Shown one piece after another: positions 1-5,644 of a stretch of 8,989 nucleotides of DNA (positions are counted from its first letter, which is position 1; each line of letters opens with the position of its first letter). Below the pieces are notes generated by a model. That model saw only the letters and a program-made list of their open reading frames with translations. It had not been told where the DNA came from and searched no databases. This DNA comes from Bacteroidota bacterium (GTDB taxonomy: Bacteria; Bacteroidota; Rhodothermia; Rhodothermales; UBA10348), in the NCBI GenBank assembly GCA_004356385.1, contig SMXL01000072.1, positions 1-8,989 of the forward strand. The letters are read 5' to 3'. Position numbers and translations under genes: made by a program.

Positions 1-157
1 AATGATAACGCAAGAGCAAAGATCGAAGACCTTCGTGAATGAATAATCGGATCGTGGAAGTTCGACCAAACGTCGAGAGTTTACTCGGAGATAACGTAAT
101 ACGTGTGTTTGCCGTTCGTCCTGTCTGTATCTGTTTCATCAGCCATCCCAGAGATTC

Positions 158-292
158 ATGTCCAACCTGAAAACGCAGCGTACAGATTCCAGCGTCGAAG
201 ACTTTCTCGATAGCGTTGATGACGGGCAAAAACGTGCGGATTGCCTCCGCATCCTTGAGCTCATGAAAAAAGTGACCGGAGAGGACCCATAG
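158..292 (+). CDS. N-terminal fragment of the split DUF1801 protein
   Basis: This is a 44-residue open frame from ATG 158 to TAG 290-292. It starts MSNLKTQRTDSSVEDFLDSV, a typical family N-terminus (short basic lead, then a helix with VEDFL), which supports ATG 158 as the original start. Only a weak purine run (AGAGA, 151-155 region) precedes the ATG. The piece contains the first two helices of the domain and would probably not fold alone. It is listed separately because translation should start here and stop at 292 unless the TAG is read through. Confidence 0.45.
   Translation: MSNLKTQRTDSSVEDFLDSVDDGQKRADCLRILELMKKVTGEDP
278..284 (+). promoter_or_regulatory. Shine-Dalgarno-like GGAGAGG before the restart ATG 293
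   Basis: GGAGAGG is followed by an 8-nt spacer and ATG 293. The same bases encode part of the conserved Thr-Gly-Glu-Asp stretch, so the match may be a by-product of protein conservation rather than a selected ribosome-binding site. Confidence 0.35.
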
Positions 293-574
293 ATGTGGGG
301 CCCAGGCATCATCGGCTTCGGGAGTTACCACTTTAAGTATGATAGTGGACGCGAAGGAGATTGGTTTATTACCGGATTCGCCCCTCGAAAGAAGGAGATT
401 ACACTCTACATCCTCGCAGGATTTGCAGAGCACGACGACCTGATGCAAAAGCTTGGAAAATACCGGATCGGAAAGGGCTGTTTATTCCTGAAACGAATCG
501 ACGATATCGATCTTTCTGTCTTGAATGAACTGGTTGAACGGTCTGTAGCCTATATGAGAAGCGAGTACAAGTGA
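293..574 (+). CDS. C-terminal DUF1801 domain fragment, possible restart
   Basis: This is a 93-residue open frame from ATG 293, which directly abuts the TAG at 290-292. It begins MWGPGIIGFGSYHFKY, the most conserved segment of DUF1801 proteins, and carries the GDWF and FAPRK motifs (residues 22-33), so it holds most of the domain core but lacks the N-terminal helices. A GGAGAGG run at 278-284 lies 8 nt before the ATG, good spacing for a ribosome-binding site, so restart after termination is plausible. An automatic annotation would likely call this as a free-standing short DUF1801 protein. No partner gene follows closely; the next start is at 725. Confidence 0.5.
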   Translation: MWGPGIIGFGSYHFKYDSGREGDWFITGFAPRKKEITLYILAGFAEHDDLMQKLGKYRIGKGCLFLKRIDDIDLSVLNELVERSVAYMRSEYK

Positions 575-688
575 AGCGATATATGTGTCCTTTCTGGGGC
601 CTTTAGGGAGATTTCCGCACTTTCTTTCATTTCGTACGACAACTGATCGCCGGTTGCCTGGTCATATGTCTGTTAATCAGCATTCATA

Positions 689-702
689 AGGCCAAATGGC
701 CT
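689..702 (+). repeat. Small inverted repeat AGGCC-AAAT-GGCCT in the leader of the TPR gene
   Basis: Five perfect base pairs close a 4-nt loop 10 nt upstream of the ribosome-binding site of the TPR lipoprotein gene. It could form a leader hairpin or be a small operator. No U-tract follows, so it is not a terminator. The rest of 575-724 shows no promoter I can defend and no coding sequence. Confidence 0.35.
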
Positions 703-712
703 AGATCTTATT

Positions 713-719
713 GGGAGGG
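713..719 (+). promoter_or_regulatory. Ribosome-binding site of the TPR lipoprotein gene
   Basis: GGGAGGG followed by the 5-nt spacer TCGCC and ATG 725. It is the strongest start signal on the plus strand of this window and fixes the start of the downstream gene. Confidence 0.7.
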
Positions 720-724
720 TCGCC

Positions 725-1762
725 ATGCATTCAAGAATCAGTTCATCAGTCAGCCTTGTTGCCGGAATTTCTTTTACTCTATTTGTCTTCCTGCTATTTA
801 GTCTCTTCGTGGGGTGTAGGAGCGAAACCGAAGTGTCAGGACCGGGTGATTCCGCACCGGACCCGGTCGCATCGGTGGCACCTGAAATCGAACCGGCGAC
901 AAGGGTAGTCGTGACCGCGCCAACTGAGCCAAGGCTCGTGACGTACGCAGAAGCAGAAACCGCATACAAAAACGGCAGCTATTCCGATGCTGTCAAACTA
1001 TTCAGTCTGTACTCGGAACAGAAGCCCGAGAATCCGTGGGGACCGTACATGCTGGGGCTCTCGGCGTTTAAAGTCGGTGCATTCGAAATGTCTCAAAATG
1101 CGTTTGAAGCCGCGCTCGAACTGGATCCGAAGCATCAGAAAAGTCTCCTCAACCTGGCTCGTGTTTTTCTCAGCACAGAGAGAGCCGACGAGGCTCTCGA
1201 CGTGATCGACAAGGCCAGGGAAATTGATGGCTCCGTTCCTGACGTTCACCGGCTGAAAGGACGAGCGCTGCATGCGCTCAGTCAACTTACTGAAGCCGCA
1301 GATGCGTATAGAGATGCTATTCGGATCGACAACCGGGATGCCTGGTCCATGAATAATCTGGCTCTGGTGCTTATAGACGAGGGATTTCATGAACTTGCGA
1401 TCTCGCCGCTGGCACGCGCTGTCGAGCTAAATCCAGACGTTGCGGTTTTTTTCAACAACCTCGGAATGGCCCTCGAGCACACAGGGCAGTTTCGGGATGC
1501 GGAAACCGCTTATGCGTCGGCGCTTGAAGTTGATGCATCATACACGAAGGCAATCGCCAACCTTTCCCGAGTTCAGACTGTCGATCAGGATATCGGGCTG
1601 ACCACGGTGGACATGCTGGCAATGGCTCAGGATTTTGTTGAGGAAATTGATTCCTGGAGCGACGAATCAATTGCTCGCGAGGTACCGATCGCCGTAGCCG
1701 CCATCGATTCATCCTCGGCGATTGCGGTACCGTCAGACTCAACCACGGCTCAAGATCGGTAG
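725..1762 (+). CDS. TPR-repeat lipoprotein
   Basis: This 345-residue protein is exported and lipid-anchored. It has a short basic N-terminus, a hydrophobic stretch at about residues 9-29 and a lipobox LFVGC with Cys31; Phe at -3 is less usual than Leu. A Pro/Glu/Ser-rich linker (about 32-70) follows, then six TPR units, five of them exactly 34 residues long: about 74-104, 105-138, 139-172, 173-206, 207-240 and 241-274. The TPR hallmarks are visible, such as LELDP, VELNP and LGMALEHTGQ. The C-terminal 60 residues (DFVEEIDSW, then Ser/Ala/Val-rich) look non-repetitive and partly disordered. TPR solenoids bind other proteins or peptides, so an envelope scaffold or assembly role is possible, but no partner is evident: it appears monocistronic, bounded by a 150-bp gap before and a terminator after. 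Specific function unknown. Confidence 0.9.
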   Translation: MHSRISSSVSLVAGISFTLFVFLLFSLFVGCRSETEVSGPGDSAPDPVASVAPEIEPATRVVVTAPTEPRLVTYAEAETAYKNGSYSDAVKLFSLYSEQKPENPWGPYMLGLSAFKVGAFEMSQNAFEAALELDPKHQKSLLNLARVFLSTERADEALDVIDKAREIDGSVPDVHRLKGRALHALSQLTEAADAYRDAIRIDNRDAWSMNNLALVLIDEGFHELAISPLARAVELNPDVAVFFNNLGMALEHTGQFRDAETAYASALEVDASYTKAIANLSRVQTVDQDIGLTTVDMLAMAQDFVEEIDSWSDESIAREVPIAVAAIDSSSAIAVPSDSTTAQDR

Positions 1763-1766
1763 TAAA

Positions 1767-1808
1767 ACCCGAACTCATCGGAACTAGCGCTACACGCGCT
1801 GTTCGGGT
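1767..1808 (+). repeat. Nested inverted repeat just after the TPR gene
   Basis: The outer arms ACCCGAAC (1767-1774) and GTTCGGGT (1801-1808) are perfectly complementary over 8 bp. Inside, AGCGC (1786-1790) and GCGCT (1796-1800) pair around the loop TACAC, leaving an 11-nt bulge on the left. A second GAAC at 1781-1784 can compete for GTTC 1801-1804, so two alternative stems exist. It begins four bases after the TAG stop and ends three bases before the terminator stem, so it probably folds at the 3' end of the TPR transcript, perhaps protecting the end or assisting termination. Confidence 0.5.
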
Positions 1809-1811
1809 AAG

Positions 1812-1846
1812 TGCCCCGTCCGATAACTCGGTCGGGGCATTTATTT
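1812..1846 (+). terminator. Intrinsic terminator of the TPR gene
   Basis: TGCCCCG (1812-1818) pairs with CGGGGCA (1833-1839). Inside, after a T-T mismatch, CCG (1820-1822) pairs with CGG (1829-1831) around the loop ATAACT. TTTATTT follows at once. A GC-rich stem followed by a T-rich tract is the standard rho-independent form, placed 50 bp after the TPR stop codon. It separates the TPR gene from the glycerophosphodiester operon. Confidence 0.85.
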
Positions 1847-1850
1847 GTCT

Positions 1851-1910
1851 CGGGCCTTTTCGACACGGCCTTGTGCAGGACGGCCTTGATCAACTCGGCC
1901 CCATTCGGCA
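1851..1910. repeat. Four 15-nt phased units headed by CGGCC
   Basis: CGGCC recurs at 1866, 1881 and 1896 at exact 15-nt spacing, preceded by the related CGGGCC at 1851. Units two and three share CGGCCTTG; the other bases differ. In frame 2 the units read as five-residue steps (SGLFD, TALCR, TALIN, SAPFG), reminiscent of a degenerate pentapeptide repeat. The open stretch is only 37 codons (GTG 1811 to TGA 1922-1924) and overlaps the terminator, so I do not call a gene. It could be a decayed coding remnant or chance. Confidence 0.35.
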
Positions 1911-1948
1911 CCGTTGTGTGGTGAATCCTGAATGACTAATCTCGATTG

Positions 1949-1958
1949 CCCGTACGGG
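1949..1958. promoter_or_regulatory. Perfect 10-bp palindrome CCCGTACGGG
   Basis: A self-complementary site in the leader of the diesterase-glpT operon, a possible binding site for a dimeric regulator. It has no known match that I recall and no second copy in the gap, so the assignment is tentative. Confidence 0.25.
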
Positions 1959-2067
1959 TCCTATGTCCGAATTCTTTATCGCGAGGGTCTTTGTATGTTC
2001 GGTGTGAATCGCGCTTCAAAACGGGCTAGTTAAAGAGGACTGCTCCAACCATACGACCATTCTAACG

Positions 2068-2079
2068 ACGTATATACGT
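2068..2079. promoter_or_regulatory. Perfect 12-bp palindrome ACGTATATACGT, candidate operator
   Basis: Self-complementary over 12 bases, with an AT-rich core. It lies 105 nt upstream of GTG 2185 (30 nt upstream of TTG 2110), where an operator for the glycerophosphodiester operon would be expected. No regulator gene is present in the window, so the binding protein is unknown. Confidence 0.35.
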
Positions 2080-2184
2080 AACGGAATTAGGAAACAACTG
2101 TGATTTGCCTTGAGAAAAACCACCATCGACACCGCTAAGCAAATTCGTCGATTCGTATCGCTTGATGGTCCTGAGATCAGAAGT

Positions 2185-3108
2185 GTGAATCAACGTGGAA
2201 TACCGGTTATCCTATGTACCATCTTTATTTCAGTATTAGCGGGATGCGCATCACCAACAGACACCGGGACCCGTACTCATTTCGATTTGCAAGGTCACCG
2301 AGGCGCACGAGGACTCGCACCAGAGAATACTATTCCGGGGTTTATCCGTGCGCTCGAATTGGGAGTCACTACGCTGGAACTCGATGCAGTCATCGGAGGT
2401 GACGGTGAGGTCGTTGTCTCTCACGAACCATGGTTTTCGTCCCAAATCTGCTCGCACCCGGACGGACGTCCAGTCAACGAAGACGAAGAAAGGGATCTTA
2501 AAATCTTTGAGATGTCCTATGACCAGATCGAAAGATTCGATTGCGGAAGTCGCGGGAATACGGGCTTTCCGGAGCAGCGGGTCATTAACGTCGCCAAACC
2601 CCTCTTGACAGATGTTATCCGAACAGTCGAAGCGCACGTAATTTCAGAAGAGGGTCGGCGCGTTTATTACAATATTGAAATCAAGTCGACTCCCGAAAGG
2701 GACGGCGTCTATTATTCAACCGTAACGGAGTATGCTCAACTTTTGGTTGACGTGTTGAATGAGCAGGATATTCTGTCGTTCACCTCGATCCAGTCCTTCG
2801 ATCCAAGAGCTCTGGAGGTCGTGAAGACGATCGATCCGACCATTTCACTCGTGTTCCTCGTCGACAACGACATCGGTTTCAGCAAGAACCTCGACCGGCT
2901 CAGTTTCGCGCCTGACATTTACAGTCCTCACCATCGCCTCGTTGACAAGACCCTCGTAGAAGAGGTTCATCGCATGGATATAAAAGTGATTCCCTGGACC
3001 GTAAACGAAGGGGAAAGAATGAAGGAACTGATCGACGCCGGTGTGGATGGATTCATCACTGATTATCCGGACAGGGGTGTCGCGTTTCTGGCGACGCTTT
3101 CTGAGTAA
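2185..3108 (+). CDS. Glycerophosphodiester phosphodiesterase, lipoprotein
   Basis: It hydrolyses glycerophosphodiesters to glycerol-3-phosphate and an alcohol (GDPD family), probably outside the cytoplasm. With start GTG 2185 the protein has 307 residues and a compact lipoprotein signal: MNQR, a hydrophobic core, then VLAGC with Cys21. The frame also extends to TTG 2110, but that would put 45 residues before the Cys with no suitable Shine-Dalgarno spacing, so I prefer GTG 2185. GDPD features in order: HRGARGLAPENT with His38 and Arg39; metal ligands Glu65 and Asp67 in LELDA; second catalytic His80 in SHEP; NIEIK with Glu165; PWTVNE near 270; and the closing DGFITDYPD (288-296). All catalytic positions are intact. 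The stop lies 21 nt before glpT, so the two are almost surely co-transcribed; E. coli glpTQ has the reverse order. The LQGHRGARGL and DGRPVNEDEE segments recall Bacteroidota enzymes. Confidence 0.93.
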   Translation: MNQRGIPVILCTIFISVLAGCASPTDTGTRTHFDLQGHRGARGLAPENTIPGFIRALELGVTTLELDAVIGGDGEVVVSHEPWFSSQICSHPDGRPVNEDEERDLKIFEMSYDQIERFDCGSRGNTGFPEQRVINVAKPLLTDVIRTVEAHVISEEGRRVYYNIEIKSTPERDGVYYSTVTEYAQLLVDVLNEQDILSFTSIQSFDPRALEVVKTIDPTISLVFLVDNDIGFSKNLDRLSFAPDIYSPHHRLVDKTLVEEVHRMDIKVIPWTVNEGERMKELIDAGVDGFITDYPDRGVAFLATLSE

Positions 3109-3129
3109 CTCAATACTGCGACAAGCCAG

Positions 3130-4485
3130 ATGATCGGACTCTTCAAGCCACCTAAACCCCGGGAGCGCTTGCCGGACGAACGTATCGAGTCCACGTTTTC
3201 AAGCCTCCGACTGCGCGTTTTTCTAGGCATTTTTGTGGGCTACGCCGGGTACTACCTGGTCCGGAAAAATTTTACGCTGGCCATGCCCTACCTGATCGAG
3301 GAAGGGTTCTCGAAGACCGAGCTCGGATTTGCCCTTTCCGGGGTTGCAATCGCCTACGGCCTGTCAAAATTTCTGATGGGAAGCGTGTCTGATCGCAGCA
3401 GCGCACGGGCATTTATGACGACAGGGCTTCTAGTGAGCGCGGTTATCATGATTCTCATGGGCACGGTACCTCTGGCAACGAGCTCAGTTGGAATCATGTT
3501 CGTGCTGCTGATGGCCAATGGGTGGTTTCAGGGGATGGGTTGGCCGCCCAGCGGTCGGACCATGGTACACTGGTTTTCAGCTAGTGAGCGGGGAACCAAA
3601 ATGGCGATCTGGAACGTTGCCCACAACGTGGGGGGCGGCCTAGTCGGTCCCATCGCAATCCTGGCGATAGCGATTTTTGTGGATTGGCATGCGGTGCTGT
3701 ACCTGCACGGCCTTTTCGCCCTCGTTGTAACCGTTTTCATATGGATTATGGTTCGGGATACGCCGCAATCCGAGGGCCTTCCGAGTATCGAAGAATATAA
3801 AAATGACTATCCGAGGGCCTTCAAATACGAAAAATCGCACGAACAAGAGTTCACAACCAGAGAGATTTTCTTTCAGTCAGTCCTCAACAATAAGCTGCTT
3901 TGGGCAATCGCCGTGGCGAATGCTTTCGTTTATTTGGTCCGGTACGGGGTTCTTGATTGGGCGCCCACATATTTAAGCGAGGTTAAAAATTTTTCGTTTC
4001 AAGACTCCGGCTGGGCCTACGCCCTTTACGAGTGGGCTGGCATTCCAGGCACCTTGCTTGCCGGGTGGATGTCAGACAAAATATTTGCTGGACGACGTGC
4101 TCCCGTCAGCATTATTTATCTCATATTGACACTGATTTGTGTAGTGATCTATTGGCTGAATCCCGTCGGCAATCCGGGCATCGACGTCGCCATGTTGATT
4201 TCGATTGGATTTCTGATTTACGGCCCGGTTATGTTGATCGGCGTTCATGCGCTTGATCTTGCTCCCAAAAAAGCGGCGGGTACTGCGGCCGGGTTCACAG
4301 GACTTTTCGGATATGTAGGAGGCGCCGTAAGTGCCAATATTGCCATCGGCGCACTCGTAGATGCTTACGGCTGGGACGCGGGATTTACCCTGATCGCGGC
4401 GGCTTGCGTTATGGCTATCCTTCTCATCGGACTGACCTGGAATGCGGAAAAGAGATCCGTTGAAAACGAATATGATCCGAACTGA
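3130..4485 (+). CDS. glpT: Glycerol-3-phosphate transporter, MFS (GlpT type)
   Basis: This 451-residue inner-membrane antiporter would import glycerol-3-phosphate in exchange for inorganic phosphate. It aligns by eye with E. coli GlpT (452 residues) along its whole length. Shared blocks include [73 protein letters not shown], ILDW-like [13 protein letters not shown] and [32 protein letters not shown] (with Val before His). The substrate-site residues are present: Arg45, Lys80, His165 and Arg271 (Arg269 in E. coli). Twelve membrane segments with the cytoplasmic loop at about 210-245 fit the fold. ATG 3130 lies 21 nt after the diesterase stop with no clear Shine-Dalgarno. A sugar-phosphate relative (UhpT type) is less likely given the detailed match. 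Confidence 0.95.
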   Translation: [451 protein letters not shown]

Positions 4486-5002
4486 AAGGCTCGTCCTTCT
4501 ACCTGCGACGGTTGAACATTTTGAGGCAGCCAAAAAGGGAAATCGTGCTCTGCAATCCTCCCTCGGATTCGAAGTCCCCGCGTCCTGGCCACCTGATCTA
4601 CTCGATAACGACGCCCTTCAGTTCACGATCGATCGACTCGCCGAGGACGAAAGTCAATCGGAATGGTTGATGTACTTCGTTTGCCTCTGCGCCTTAGGCG
4701 AACCCCGATTGCTGGTTGGCGGGGCAGGCTACAAGGGCTCTCCGACGAACGGTGTCGTTGAAATCGGATACGGAATCGTGGGAGATCACCAACGGAATGG
4801 GTATGCGACTGAGACCACGCTCGGTCTGGTTCGGAACGCCTTCCTGAATGCGTCGGTAAACCGAGTCATTGCCGAGACTCTCCCCTTCCTCGAGCCTTCG
4901 ATCGGAGTCTTGCGAAAGGCGGGATTCGAGTATATCGGTGACGGATTTGAGGAGGGCGTTGTCCGTTTTGAACTCACGAGAGAGGCGTTTTCCGGTACTT
5001 AG
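4472..5002 (+). CDS. GNAT-family N-acetyltransferase (RimJ/RimL-like)
   Basis: A 176-residue cytosolic acetyltransferase. It opens with MIRTERLVLLPAT, the usual first strand of RimJ/RimL-type GNAT proteins, which is why I choose ATG 4472 over the ATG at 4442 in the same frame. The acetyl-CoA pyrophosphate loop is QRNGYAT (Gln107-Thr113), after the strand VVEIGYGIV (96-103). The closing part has the expected RVIAETLPFLEPSIGVLRKAGF (131-152), where the usual Asn-x-x-Ser is Glu-Pro-Ser. The gene starts inside glpT and overlaps its end by 14 nt, pointing to translational coupling and shared transcription with the diesterase-glpT pair. The acceptor (protein N-terminus, small amine or antibiotic) cannot be told. 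No terminator is evident after its TAG. Confidence 0.88.
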   Translation: MIRTERLVLLPATVEHFEAAKKGNRALQSSLGFEVPASWPPDLLDNDALQFTIDRLAEDESQSEWLMYFVCLCALGEPRLLVGGAGYKGSPTNGVVEIGYGIVGDHQRNGYATETTLGLVRNAFLNASVNRVIAETLPFLEPSIGVLRKAGFEYIGDGFEEGVVRFELTREAFSGT

Positions 5003-5070
5003 CAGTGTTTGTTTGTTTCTGAAAGCGGTATTTGAGTACATTCCTCGGAACTGAATTAATCCGAACTTCT

Positions 5071-5114
5071 CTTGGATGAAATTGAAGAAGACCACCCGAT
5101 AGATCTCATCCAAG
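5071..5114. repeat. 9-bp inverted repeat with a 26-nt spacer upstream of the secreted-protein gene
   Basis: CTTGGATGA (5071-5079) and TCATCCAAG (5106-5114) are perfectly complementary. The right arm ends 31 nt before ATG 5146. It may form a leader hairpin or be a split operator. No T-tract follows, so it is not a terminator for the acetyltransferase gene. The rest of 5003-5145 holds only a short GTTT run (about 5007-5017) and no gene. Confidence 0.4.
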
Positions 5115-5145
5115 TAACGAACGTCCCAGCTTAGTGGAAGAATCG

Positions 5146-5637
5146 ATGTGCAAAATCTCCAGCTACCTCGTGTTACTTATCCTTTTTTTGGCACCCGCGA
5201 ATGCGCAAGACTCAGCGGAAGATGGATTTGAGAAACTGAAATCACTCGTAGGCGAATGGACGGGACAAGGTCCGGGTGGCTTGACCGTGGATGTTTCCTA
5301 CGAATTGGTATCGGGCGGACACGCCGTCGTTGAAACCCGAGTCCCAAAAGGTGAGCCCAGCATGGTCAGCATTTTTCATCTCGACAACGATGAGCTGATG
5401 ATGACACACTACTGTTCGGTGGGAAATCAGCCGCGCATGAAGGCCAACGTCACGACACCTGGAGCGATCGAATTCTCGATGATCGACGTAACTGGACTCG
5501 AGTCAGAAAGCGAGGGACACATGCATGGACTCCGATTTGACTTCGACGATTCGTCTCATTTGAGGCAGCTCTGGATCTGGAGACAAGATGGGGAGAATAT
5601 GCCGGCCGCATTCTCACTGGAACGAGTGAAAGAGTGA
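5146..5637 (+). CDS. Secreted DUF1579-like beta-barrel protein, function unknown
   Basis: A 163-residue exported protein. MCKISSYLVLLILFLAPANA followed by Gln is a clean Sec signal peptide with an Ala-x-Ala cleavage site at residue 20. ATG 5146 is preceded by GGAAG (5136-5140) at 5 nt; GTG 5134 in the same frame would add only four residues. The mature part opens FEKLKSLVGEWTGQGPGG (28-45), the Gly-x-Trp start of small calycin-like barrels, then YELVSGGHAVVET (52-64), MTHYC (86-90), a Gly-His-Met-His-Gly stretch (124-128) and a final strand LWIWR (142-146). The pattern matches widespread hypothetical proteins related to DUF1579; ligand unknown. Cys90 is the only Cys in the mature protein. The gene is convergent with the SRPBCC gene, with 7 bp between stops. 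Confidence 0.82.
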   Translation: MCKISSYLVLLILFLAPANAQDSAEDGFEKLKSLVGEWTGQGPGGLTVDVSYELVSGGHAVVETRVPKGEPSMVSIFHLDNDELMMTHYCSVGNQPRMKANVTTPGAIEFSMIDVTGLESESEGHMHGLRFDFDDSSHLRQLWIWRQDGENMPAAFSLERVKE

Positions 5638-5644
5638 AGGTGTG

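Larger units (their letters stand above)
158..574 (+). pseudogene. DUF1801 (YdhG-like) gene split by an in-frame TAG
   Basis: Reading frame 2 from ATG 158 encodes a DUF1801-type protein of 138 residues if the TAG at 290-292 is ignored. The first 44 codons end in VTGEDP, then comes the stop, then MWGPGIIGFGSYHFKY. In intact relatives as I remember them the joint reads TGEEP-K-MWGPSIVGFGSYHYKY, so one base change (AAG to TAG) explains the break. The remaining 93 codons (REGDWFITGFAPRKKEITLY and onward) are intact and end at 574, giving a normal full length for the family. TAG is a true stop elsewhere here: it ends the TPR gene and the acetyltransferase gene. The family fold is small and its role is poorly defined. 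This may be a real nonsense allele, a two-polypeptide gene or a sequencing error. Family call sure; status uncertain. Confidence 0.8.
1763..2184. other. Long non-coding gap between the TPR gene and the diesterase gene
   Basis: About 420 bp without a supportable gene. In order it holds a branched inverted repeat (1767-1808), an intrinsic terminator (1812-1846), a 15-nt phased CGGCC repeat (1851-1910), a 10-bp palindrome (1949-1958) and a 12-bp palindrome (2068-2079). A frame open from TTG 2110 joins the diesterase gene, but its first 25 codons do not look like part of a lipoprotein signal. I could not identify a -10/-35 pair or a Bacteroidota-type TAnnTTTG promoter with confidence. The promoter and control sites of the downstream operon must lie here. 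Confidence 0.6.

Noticed and set aside
1..42. Frame 1 reads NDNARAKIEDLRE then TGA and might be the tail of a gene entering from the left
   Set aside because: Thirteen open codons at a window edge are too few to support a gene; no family recognised.
158..574. Amber recoding (pyrrolysine or reassigned TAG) as explanation for the split DUF1801 gene
   Set aside because: TAG ends the TPR gene (1760-1762) and the acetyltransferase gene (5000-5002), relatives carry Lys at this site as I recall them, and no downstream recoding structure is evident.
998..1390. 130-codon open frame on the minus strand inside the TPR gene
   Set aside because: It lies wholly within a clear TPR coding region, shows no recognisable domain and has no start signal.
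4072..4533. 153-codon open frame on the minus strand across the end of glpT and the start of the acetyltransferase
   Set aside because: Shadow of two well-supported genes; composition is arginine- and serine-rich without any family signature.
5638..5644. Shared bidirectional terminator between the convergent secreted-protein and SRPBCC genes
   Set aside because: Only 7 bp separate the stops and no GC-rich hairpin with T-tract is visible on either strand nearby.
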